In this document: positions 7,451 through 14,404 of the stretch, piece after piece
How positions within the stretch are numbered: position 1 is the first letter of the stretch
How the letters are laid out: the number at the start of each line of letters is the position of its first letter
Assembly: GCA_022385755.1 (NCBI GenBank)
Contig: MU278354.1
Coordinates: forward strand, 431,787 to 446,190
DNA: 14,404 nt
Direction of reading: 5' to 3'
From: Trametopsis cervina
Lineage: Eukaryota > Basidiomycota > Agaricomycetes > Polyporales > Irpicaceae
Position numbers and translations under genes: made by a program
Notes under the pieces: model-generated
Databases searched by the model: none
The model's input: only the letters and a program-made list of their open reading frames with translations
What the model was told of the DNA's origin: nothing

Positions 7451-7498
7451 GTCACGTGATTCGTCACATGATCGGTCACATGATTAGGTCATGTGATC
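7451..7498. repeat. Cluster of CACGTG/CACATG octamer-type motifs in LTR B
   Basis: GTCACGTGAT (7451), GTCACATGAT (7463) and GTCACATGAT (7475) recur at exact 12-bp spacing, followed by GTCATGTGAT (7489). They lie in the presumed U3 half of the LTR upstream of its TATA box, as expected for activator or repressor sites. The core resembles an E-box. Confidence 0.7.
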
Positions 7499-7622
7499 CC
7501 TAGCGCTAACTACGAGTCCTTGACGCCCTACAGGCGCTAGTAGTCCAGTCACGAGGAATTACGTACTGCTTTCATAGGCGCGGCCACGCTCAAAAGAGAC
7601 GCCTCAGCCCAAAGTCGTGACA

Positions 7623-7692
7623 CTCGTCATTTGACTCTGATCTGGACTTGCACATCGCTCCTGGTTCTTGTGCACCTCGCTCTACCGCTACA
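7623..7692 (+). other. Leader of the Ty3/gypsy element
   Basis: This is 70 bp between the solo LTR and the gag start codon. No obvious primer-binding site or 5' LTR sequence is seen, so the 5' end of the element has been lost, replaced or displaced. Confidence 0.5.
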
Positions 7693-8020
7693 ATGACGAC
7701 TGTTCTAGCTGAAGTGACTCAGGGCGGCCCCACTAAGGTCCCTTTGCTCTCGGCTGGCGAGCTATCCATCGAGGTTTATATGCGGTGGAAGGATGCGTGT
7801 GAAGACTATTTTGAAGTGAAAGACATCGACGCTGCTAAACACATCACTCACGCGGCCACCAGCTTCCAGGACCTGCTTGTGCACAACTGGTTTCGTGCAG
7901 ACACCGCGCGGTTGCGCAAGCTGTCATGGGACGAGTTTGCTGCCGAGTTCAAGGACCGTTGGATGCCCGAGATGTGGGAACAAAAGAGTCGCAATGACCT
8001 CACCCATGCTCGACAGGGCA

Positions 8021-8054
8021 TACAGGAGCCTTTCAAGTACAGGAGCCTTTCAAG
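8021..8054 (+). repeat. 17-bp tandem duplication that breaks gag
   Basis: TACAGGAGCCTTTCAAG occurs twice in a row (8021-8037 and 8038-8054) with no mismatch. As 17 is not a multiple of three it moves Gag to a different frame. Perfect identity suggests a recent event. Confidence 0.95.
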
Positions 8055-8500
8055 TTGTGGATTGTTCGCGTGGAAACGTTGAACGCCGTACTAGTCGGAA
8101 CATCTTCACACAAGGACGACACTCAGTTGCAAAACCATGTCGAGTCCGTCATGTGCGATCGCCTGTCGCAAATGGCAATGACAGCTTATGTGGCGAAAGC
8201 ATTGACATACAAGGACTGGAAGAACAAGTTGATCGACCTCGACAATGAACGGTTGTCCAATATGACTGAAATCGTTTGTGTGTCCGGCCGTTCGGCCTCT
8301 TCGCGCAACATGCCTACAGCAGGGAGCTCCACAGCTCCTACCGCAGCACCCTCCCGTGTCAACACTCCCGCTGGACGTGACCACCCCCCTCCGTTCACTG
8401 CGAATGAATGCGCCCTCCTATTCAAGTACTTTGGTTGTTTCCGTTGCCGCCAGTTCTTCGCAGGCCACCGTCAAAAGGAATGCGCCAACTCTCCACCTAA

Positions 8501-10081
8501 GGCGGGGGGTATCGCGAGTTAACTGAAGAGGACGCGTTACGTGCCAAGCGCGATCAAGACGATCGTGAGAGCAATAGTCGACCGTCTAAAATCCGACGTG
8601 TAACCACTGCCGCTACTGTAGACGATATGGTTGCGCCCACGGTTACTGCTGTGGTCTCTGTCGACTCGCCTCCTGCAAGTGGCGTGCTTGGGTACGGGAC
8701 GGATTCAGAGGACTCTGAGTGTGTACCACCTATTTCTGTGCCACATTTGTCTGTTCGCGGCATGTTACATTCCGCAGCTGGTCCTTGTTTGGAACATCTT
8801 GTTTGTATGCTGATTGACTGTGGTCCCTCCACAGTCTTGATTCGTGCTGAACTGGCCTGCTCACTAGCTCTCAAATTGCATTGTCTCCCGACCCCGATTG
8901 GTCTCGATTCTGTGTGGGGTTCAAAGGGCACTCAAGCCACCCACTTCGTCAAACCCCGCATGTCTCTTCGTAATCTGTCATGGACCTCGCGCTCTGTACG
9001 CGCACTTGTAGTCGACTCTCTCTGTGCCCCTGTGATTTTAGGACAACCTTTCCTCTCTCGTAATAGCCTTGTACTGGACTGTGCCGCGCGCACCTGTATC
9101 GATAAAGTCCATAATATTGATTTGTTAAACCCTGTGTCCGCCCATGTCAAACAGGCTGTCACTCCGCCTACATCATCAGTCAGGCATAGGCGAGACTGTG
9201 TGCGTACATCTGATAAGGATGCACTTCCTGCGATGCGACCTGCACCAGTACCAAAACCGTCCATGCTTGCTGTGCTCGATGATGAGCTGTATACCGTTCG
9301 TAATGCGGCCTTGTCTCCGACCGCAGATTACGCGTTAGAGCAAATTCCCGTGGAGGCGGTGTTGCTGCTGTATGGAACTGTGCGCAAACACATGGACACA
9401 CCGGATGTCCGTGCGACTCTGGCAGCAGTGCGCACAAGAGTGGAAGAGCTTGCGCTTGCATTGCGGCTACCTCATGAGGAGGAGTGCATGCGCAAGAAAT
9501 ATCACGACGTCTTTCTAGAGGGCACTCCTGCCCTGGCTGATTTGCCCACAAATGTGTACCATTGTTTCAAGTTAAAAGACCCAAACTTAGTGATCTCGCA
9601 ACGGTCGTATGACTGCCCAAAGAAGTATAGGGAAGCTTGGAAAACCTTGCTAGATGATCACATTGCTGCAGGTCGCATGTGGGCAAGTGATTCTCCGTAT
9701 GCCTCGCCATGTTTTCTCATTCCAAAACCCGACCCAACGGCTGCACCGCGATGGGTCAATGACTATCGGGTCCTTAACGATAACACCGTACCTGACTGTC
9801 ATCCCCTAGCGAGCATTGCCGAAATTCTCAGCGACTGTGCCAAGGGAAAACTCTTCGGAAAGCTAGACATGACAAATTCGTTCTTTCAGACATGCGTACA
9901 CCCGGACGATGTACCATACATGGCTGTCACTACCCCTTTTGGTCTATATGAGTGGCTAGTGATGCCACAAGAGTGCCGTAATGCTCCTGCAACACATCAG
10001 CGCCGAATGTGTGCTGCCTTACGCCCGCTTATTGGCCGCATTTGTCATGTGTACTTGGACGACATCATTATTTGGCCTTAA
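8501..10081 (+). pseudogene. Ty3/gypsy pol part 1: protease and reverse transcriptase
   Basis: The frame continues from the gag overlap through a charged linker (YRELTEEDALRAKR). The aspartic protease shows LIDCGPSTVLI with catalytic Asp at 8816-8818 (DCG instead of the common DSG/DTG) and ILGQPFL at 9035-9055. The reverse transcriptase runs from about 9500: NDYRVLND, KLDMTNSFFQ with Asp at 9866-9868, and the catalytic YLDD at 10052-10063. The box usually read MPQGL is MPQEC here (about 9961), likely damaging. Translation ends at TAA 10079-10081, which is not a natural end: the same frame carries on with RT, explained by CAA to TAA. Together with the next three segments this was one polyprotein. 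Confidence 0.93.
8504..8510 (+). promoter_or_regulatory. Possible -1 frameshift site between gag and pol
   Basis: Read in the gag frame the sequence is G GGG GGT, which fits the X XXY YYZ form of slippery heptamers. The pol frame is exactly minus one here, opens right after a TAA at 8498-8500, and overlaps gag by 22 bases. Alternatively a single-base loss in a G-run broke what was one Gag-Pol frame. The sequence cannot decide between the two. Confidence 0.4.
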
Positions 10082-11185
10082 TCTCTCGATGAGCACATCC
10101 ATAATGTTGAAGCCGTGTTGCTAGCTTTATATGCCCGCTCGCTCTATGCCTCACCTAAGAAGACGCATCTGTTTGCTCTTGAATTGGACTTCCTCGGACA
10201 CCATATCTCCGGTCGTGGTATCGAGGCGGACAAGAAGAAGGTGGAGAAGGTGTTGGAATGGCCGACTCCTCGGAATGCCACGGATGTGTACGCGTTCATT
10301 GGTCTTGTGCAATACATAGATAAGTTCCTGTCACGACTGACGGAACACACCACCTTATTGACCTCTTTTACCACGAAGGAGGTGGAACGTGAATGGCCAG
10401 GGTGGACGTCTGCACACCAACAAGCGTTTGACGGAATAAAGCACCTGGTGACGTCTCGCGATTGTCTCACCGTGATTGATCATGAAAACATGGGTAATAA
10501 CTCCATCTTTGTATCCACAAATGGGAGTGACTGGGCCACAGGTGCTATGCTGTCATACGGCGACACACGCGAGACAGCAAGATCTGTTGCTTTCGACTCG
10601 ATGCAACTGTCCTCTGCGGAGCTAAATTATCCAGTACATGAAAAGGAATTACTGGCGATTGTGCGCGCACTGAAAAAATGGCGCGTGGATCTCTTGGGTG
10701 TCCCATTCACAGTGTACACAGATCACTGGACTCTCGAAAACTTCCTGAAACAAAAGGATTTGTCACGGCGACAAGCCCGTTGGCAGGAATTTTTGGGTCA
10801 GTATGATTTCCGGATTGTGTACATCTCTGGTGAGGACAACTCCGCGGCAGATGCTCTCTCCCGGCTGCCACCCAAACCTGAATTGTTTGGGGCACCCGTT
10901 TCGGCGGTGGTGTCCCTGCGGGTGGTGTCCGATCCTGCCTGGCTGGAACGAATTAAAGCTGGATACGCTCAAGACCCATGGTGCCGTAAACTGTTGAAAG
11001 GACCTCCCGTCGCGGGGCTGGTACAATGGGATGGTCTGTTATACATTGGTGACCGTCTACTCATCCCGCGCATCACAGAGTTATGCGAGGCACTGTTCAG
11101 GCTGGCCTACGATGCCTTGGGACATTTTGGATTCGATAAAATGTATGCGTCGCTATGCGACGTGTATTATTGGCCTAACATGTGA
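10082..11185 (+). pseudogene. Ty3/gypsy pol part 2: RT thumb, RNase H, integrase zinc region
   Basis: The same frame continues. RT connection motifs include FLGHHISGRGI (about 10190) and a FIGLVQYIDKF stretch (about 10294). RNase H follows: the position of its first catalytic Asp (family TDAS) reads TNGS, with Asn at 10520-10522, while the later motifs EKELLAIVRAL, YTDHWTLENF and ADALSRLP are intact. The integrase zinc-binding HHCC region starts near 11100: the first His is Tyr (TAC 11108-11110, from CAC), the second His is at 11123 and the two Cys at 11216 and 11225. TGA at 11183-11185 interrupts it where the family has Arg (CGA to TGA). Confidence 0.92.
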
Positions 11186-12160
11186 ACCGAACTCGAGACA
11201 CTTTATGTGCCCTCGTGCCCTGACTGTCAGCGCAATAAAGCTCGTACCACGAAACCTACGGGTCCGCTGCATTCCCTACCCTCCGCGATTGGTCGGAGTG
11301 ACAGCGTGGCAATGGACTTTGTGGGACTGTTGCCGGAGGACGACGGGTTCAACTACCTGCTTACCATCACCTGTCGCCTCAATTCTGACATACACCTGCT
11401 CCCGTGTCGAGATGATATCACCGCAGAGGCTGCGGCTGATCTCTTCTTTCGCGGCTGGTATTGCGAAAACGGTTTGCCTTTGGAAATTATCGCAGACCGA
11501 GATAAGCTTTGGACTTCAAAGTTTTGGACTGCCTTGCACCGGTCAACTGGAGTCAAAGTGAAGCTATCTACCGCGCATCACCCAGAAACAGATGGAGCTA
11601 GCGAGTGTACAAACAAAACCGTGGTACAAGCGATGCGTTACCACGTCGCGCGTAATCAAAAGGGGTGGTGTTGTGCACTTTCCGTGGTACGTTTTGCTAT
11701 TATGAATACGGTTAACGCCTCCACTGGCTTTGCGCCATTCCAGTTGCTGCAGGGCCGTCGTCCGCGCATACTTCCCCTGCTGCTGAACAGCGACGTGTCT
11801 CCCCTGCGAGCGGCCTTCCCGGCAGAGGCAGATGTAGCTCGCAATGTCCTTGCTCAGGTTGATGTGGACGTTATGGAGGCCCAGGACAACTTACTTCTGG
11901 CAAAGTTAAATCAAGCTCGTGCAGCAGACCCTCATTGGAGCGCGGAGCCTGCTTTTAAAGAAGGGGAGAGAGTGTTGCTCTCAACACTGAATCGAAGATG
12001 CGAATACATGCAGCGTGGAGATCATCGCGTGGCCAAATTCATGGTTAGATACGATGAACCCTTCAAGATCATCAAGGCCAGGCCGAAAACCTCTACATAC
12101 ACCCTCGATCTTCCGGCCTCAATGGGCATTTTCCCCACCTTCCACTCCTCCATGTTATGA
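11186..12160 (+). pseudogene. Ty3/gypsy pol part 3: integrase catalytic core
   Basis: Same frame. The DD35E triad is complete: Asp in VAMDFVG (11315-11317), Asp in IADRD (11495-11497), and Glu in DGASECTNKT (11603-11605), with 35 residues between the second Asp and Glu. The triad cuts target DNA and joins the element's ends. The motif ECTNKT has Cys where Arg is usual, again fitting CpG decay. A C-terminal basic region (FKEGERVLLSTLNRR, VAKFMVRYDEPFKI) follows. Stop TGA at 12158-12160 again sits where an Arg codon CGA is expected, just before PYLPNN. Confidence 0.92.
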
Positions 12161-12589
12161 CCGTACCTCCCAAACAACGACAACCTCTTTCCTAGTCGCT
12201 GGCTCGAACAGTCAGGGCCTGTCATCGGCGAGGGTAGAACTGAGCTTTGGTTCGTAGACAAAATATTGGACCGCTGACGCCGCAGTCGGGGCTGGCAGTG
12301 GCTCGTCCGATGGAAGGGCTATGGGCCAGAGTCGGATAGTTGGTTGCCCACTCCGGAAGTACGGGACCTAGAAGCAATGGACAGATGGTTAGAGGAAAAC
12401 CCGGACGCAGGTAATGTTGCTGTTACTGACCTTGCAGGTTGCATCAAAGCCTATGTCACGGCGTCGCGTGGCAACTCCGTGTCCCCTCCTGAATTCATGG
12501 TCGAGGCGTCCACAAGAGACCCTGCGCTTACTGCGCTCGCATTCAATGGCGTCCCTCAAGGACCCTACACCTTTGACGGTGCTCGATAG
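12161..12589 (+). pseudogene. Ty3/gypsy pol part 4: chromodomain and C-terminus
   Basis: Same frame. Positions about 12230-12400 encode a chromodomain (WFVDKILD, then GWQWLVRWKGYGPESDSWLP, then LEAMDRWLEENP), which in chromoviruses steers integration to methylated-histone chromatin. An in-frame TGA at 12275-12277 (Arg position, CGA to TGA) splits it. The tail to TAG 12587-12589 is not conserved. The aromatic residues W, Y and W that line the methyl-lysine pocket appear present. Confidence 0.9.
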
Positions 12590-12610
12590 TAGGGGCTGGT
12601 TTTGAAGGTT

Positions 12611-12617
12611 GGGAGAG
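12611..12617 (+). other. Ty3/gypsy polypurine tract
   Basis: GGGAGAG directly abuts the TG that begins the 3' LTR, the usual arrangement for plus-strand priming. Confidence 0.75.
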
Positions 12618-12678
12618 TGTAACCCCGCGTCGAGGTTACACCACAAAGAGAGCGCCTAATTACCTTATTCAGTGTCCC

Positions 12679-12686
12679 TTATATAT
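12679..12686 (+). promoter_or_regulatory. TATA-like box of the gypsy LTR
   Basis: TTATATAT lies about 30 bp upstream of the duplicated block, the expected distance between TATA and transcription start. Confidence 0.5.
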
Positions 12687-12714
12687 GCTTCCGCGTCTCC
12701 TTCGTCGTTTCCCC

Positions 12715-12795
12715 AGTACTCACCTCTGGGTTGCAACGAAGGTACGTTCATCTTATTCATGTATTACGAGTACTCACTTCTGGGTTGCGACGAAG
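12715..12795 (+). repeat. Duplicated block with intron-like spacing in the gypsy LTR
   Basis: The 27-bp units at 12715-12741 and 12769-12795 differ at two bases (start AGTACTCAC, end ACGAAG). The first is followed at once by GTACGT, and the second ends in AAG. The interval 12742-12795 is a possible 54-nt GT-AG intron. The period is 54 bp. Confidence 0.65.
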
Positions 12796-13888
12796 CGTCA
12801 ATACACAGTTTGTTCCTGTTCTCTTCCTGAGTGCGCCCACGGTCGGGCTTACATCAAATGTCCGTTACGATTCCTGAGGTACGAAGTTAGAATCGTTCCA
12901 GTAACATCTAGCACATTGGGGTTCTGCAACCTTGACAAGTTTTGCCCTAAAGCATGGGAATTTTGATGGGAATACACTTTCATAACAATAGTTTGTTACC
13001 ATTTTGTATGGTTTTGATGGCATTAGTAGCAGTTATTGACCCATTACTATTTTGTGTAGTTGGGCGCTTATTTAACATTACAAAACTTCCTTGATTTTTA
13101 CAGCCTCCCCATTCCAAAATGTTCCATCGATTTGTGTACCTACATGTAGCCATGACATTGGGCTACACTGTGGTCACCTTTATTAAGGAAACCATGCACA
13201 ATTGGGAGCATTAGATGAGAAACACATATGCCCTTTTCGGGAAATAAGCGCCCGACTTTGATGGGCTTCGGATTAGCTCATAAAACACTTTTTAGCAAAG
13301 AACCCCCCTCATTTGAAGTGTATTCCATACCTCAGTGCTGTTTTATGGGTCTTGAAAGCTTGCATTGTCCATGTTTTTCGAGTATTTTGTGTTTTCTGAG
13401 CTTAATAATGCAGCTACAGCAATGCCGTGCATGGTAGGAGGATCAGATTAGATAAGCGCACACCTTCCATTTTGGGAAGTCAAACTCCCACGGTCTGTCT
13501 ACACCTGTACATGTCTGCCTTTCACTCAATACGCAAGCTATAACAGCCATGTAACATCTCAGACGTATGCCCACATGTATTACATAATGTGTTCTAATTT
13601 TAGCGCATTTTTCCGCATTTTATTAAACTCTGTAGAAAGTATTTTGTGCATTTGTTTGCAAAAGAACGCAATTTGCGAGATCACATGACCGTGGGAGAGT
13701 GATGTGATCATGTGACATGGGGTTACTAAGCCTTCCAGAATTTCTGGCGATTTTTCCAGATTTTTCCGGATTTTATTGGAGGCTCTGCAGCTGATTTTAG
13801 CGAAAACAGCCCAAAAAAGACCCAAATGAAACCAAACAAAGTCCGCTCGCAGCAGGAGGGGACGTAAGCATGTTTATGGTAGTGGGTA

Positions 13889-13918
13889 GTACAGGCGCCA
13901 TCATGATGGCGCCTGTAC
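13889..13918. repeat. Perfect 30-bp palindrome in copy 2
   Basis: The half GTACAGGCGCCATCA (13889-13903) is followed without spacer by its exact reverse complement (13904-13918). It lies in the variable cassette of copy 2 and has no counterpart in copy 1. Confidence 0.95.
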
Positions 13919-13956
13919 AAGGCACTATGACATTACCGTTTAGTCAGCAGATAAAT

Positions 13957-14034
13957 GGGCTTGGCTGGGAATAGAACCTGAAGCAACAGCACCAGAGAGA
14001 CTGTGACGCATTATTACCACTCAGCTATTAAGCT
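13957..14034 (-). ncRNA. tRNA-like module 3 in copy 2
   Basis: On the minus strand an A-box TAGCTGAGTGG (14027-14017) fits the consensus fully, and a B-box GGTTCTATTCC (13978-13968) fits with two changes. The spacing suits a tRNA of slightly more than 71 nt. GCTT and AAGC near the two ends can pair. Anticodon folding is unclear and no T-run follows, so it is a pol III-promoter-like relic. It differs in sequence from modules 1 and 2 but occupies the equivalent position and also points to the terminus. Confidence 0.5.
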
Positions 14035-14120
14035 ATGCAAGTGTGCTACAAAAATATGAAACCAGTCTATGCTAAAGGGTAACCAATGCTTGTTACACTG
14101 TAACTGAGTAACTGAACGTT

Positions 14121-14288
14121 GTTACTAAGTAAGTAAGGCTAGTTACCAAGTAAGTAAAGATAGTTATCAAGTAAGTAAGGCTAGTTACCAAGTAAGTAAA
14201 GATAGTTATCAAGTAAGTAAAGATAGTTACTAAGTAAGTAGTAGTTGTCACTGAGTAAGTAACTGTTGTTACCAAGTAAGTAATGATT
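14121..14288 (+). repeat. 21-bp tandem array, copy 2
   Basis: Eight uninterrupted 21-bp units start with GTTAC or GTTAT (one GTCAC), for example GTTACCAAGTAAGTAAAGA at 14142. Units at 14121 through 14225 are nearly identical and alternate two forms (GGCTA and AGATA endings), indicating recent expansion. Minus-strand reading gives heptapeptides like TYLVTIF. Confidence 0.95.
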
Positions 14289-14351
14289 ATTTACCAAAAT
14301 AGGCGCCCATATTCGACCACTCCAGGAGGTACCCATGGTATAGTACACCCA

Positions 14352-14369
14352 GTTAGTATCAATACTAAC
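14352..14369. repeat. Inner hairpin of copy 2
   Basis: GTTAGTAT and ATACTAAC are perfect inverted repeats with a 2-bp spacer, at the same place as the 5103-5126 hairpin of copy 1. Confidence 0.75.
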
Positions 14370-14404
14370 AGTATTGCTTGAAAATTGAAGTCTCTAGAGC
14401 TGAA

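Larger units (their letters stand above)
7072..7622 (-). mobile_element. Solo LTR with 5-bp target duplication (LTR B)
   Basis: The ends are perfectly inverted, TGTCACG (7072-7078) and CGTGACA (7616-7622), giving a 551-bp LTR without internal region. Flanks CTTGT (7067-7071) and CTCGT (7623-7627) match at 4 of 5 bases; the difference is a CpG-type C-to-T change. Orientation is taken as minus because on that strand the order TCACATGA motifs, TATA box (7331-7324), then an intron-like duplicated block matches the probable LTR at 2152-2685. A solo LTR arises by recombination between the two LTRs of a former full element. Confidence 0.75.
7693..8522 (+). pseudogene. Ty3/gypsy gag (capsid and zinc knuckle), frameshifted
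   Basis: The start is taken at ATG 7693 (MTTVLAEVTQGG), since the frame upstream of it has no other ATG. The capsid-like region shows the pattern typical of fungal Ty3/gypsy Gag (ELSIEVYMRWKDACEDYF; HNWF; WDEFAAEFKDRWMP). A 17-bp tandem duplication (8021-8054) shifts the frame; the Gag sequence continues afterwards in another frame from about 8055 (LTYKDWKNKLIDLDNERL). It ends with a zinc knuckle CFRC...GHRQKEC of form C-x2-C-x6-H-x4-C near 8437-8484, which binds RNA in the family. The frame stops at 8520-8522, while pol opens at 8501 in the minus-one frame. Gag would form the virus-like particle; this copy cannot. Confidence 0.9.
12618..12853 (+). mobile_element. 3' LTR of the Ty3/gypsy element
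   Basis: It starts TGTAACCC after the polypurine tract and ends GGGCTTACA, with inverted TGTAA/TTACA ends, giving 236 bp. Inside are a TATA-like TTATATAT (12679-12686) and a 27-bp duplicated block (12715-12741 and 12769-12795). No 5' LTR copy exists in the window to verify the end. The second foldback element begins 12 bp downstream. Confidence 0.65.
12865..14404 (+). mobile_element. Foldback DNA transposon copy 2, first arm (cut by window end)
   Basis: It begins TTACGATTCCTGAGGT, identical to the outer right terminus of copy 1, and follows the same arm order: conserved blocks (for example 13150-13192 and 13222-13330), segment S (about 13364-13505), the inverted-repeat region (13681-13747), then a cassette, then the 21-bp array and the inner hairpin. 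The last bases match copy 1 around 5072-5100, already in the centre, so the other arm lies beyond the window. It is generally closer to the right arm of copy 1 than to the decayed left arm. No transposase is seen in this part; the missing centre could still hold one. Confidence 0.85.

Noticed and set aside
7072..7622. 5' LTR of the Ty3/gypsy element
   Set aside because: The sequence does not match the 3' LTR at 12618-12853, the internal layout reads on the opposite strand, and it has its own target duplication.
12685..12966. 93-residue open frame
   Set aside because: It spans the gypsy LTR and the terminus of the second foldback copy and has no protein-like features.
14121..14288. CRISPR-like array
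   Set aside because: Units are contiguous 21-bp tandem copies with no unique spacers, and the context is eukaryotic transposon DNA.

Overview
The window looks like a transposon graveyard in a fungal genome, most likely an Agaricomycete-type basidiomycete. That assignment is inference: the Gag-Pol style, the chromodomain Ty3/gypsy element and the TCACATGA-rich LTRs fit that group, but no host gene is present to test it. I see no intact protein-coding gene, rRNA or CRISPR array. Every long protein-like stretch is retrotransposon debris.

Layout. (1) Positions 1-1313 hold the 3' part of a Ty1/copia pol (reverse transcriptase and RNase H), broken by a stop, a 4-bp duplication and a deletion. A polypurine tract and a likely 3' LTR (1362-1694) follow. 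(2) Positions 1695-2151 show nothing recognisable. Positions 2152-2685 look like a solo LTR, and 2686-2942 is AT-rich flank. (3) Positions 2943-6960 are a roughly 4-kb foldback-type DNA transposon with no visible transposase. It has very long inverted arms (2943-4372 and 5096-6960), a 0.7-kb centre and a near-perfect 8-bp target duplication. Its arms carry arrays of a 21-bp repeat and 71-nt tRNA-like modules that all point outward toward the termini. (4) Positions 7072-7622 are a minus-strand solo LTR with a 5-bp target duplication, sitting in the leader of the next element. (5) Positions 7693-12853 are a Ty3/gypsy chromovirus-type element (gag, protease, RT, RNase H, integrase, chromodomain, 3' LTR). 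It is inactivated by a 17-bp duplication in gag and four in-frame stops in pol, all explicable as C-to-T changes. No 5' LTR is recognisable. (6) Positions 12865-14404 are the first arm of a second copy of the foldback element, cut by the window edge. It shares the arm backbone with the first copy but carries a different tRNA-like module and a perfect 30-bp palindrome in the equivalent slot.

The most interesting material is the foldback family. Its arms look like a conserved backbone with an exchangeable cassette of pol III-like units next to a 21-bp satellite. A second cross-family theme is that three different LTRs each contain, just downstream of the TATA box, a short duplicated segment arranged like a 54-67 nt GT-AG intron. 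C-to-T (often CpG) decay runs through the coding remnants and suggests past methylation or RIP-like mutation.
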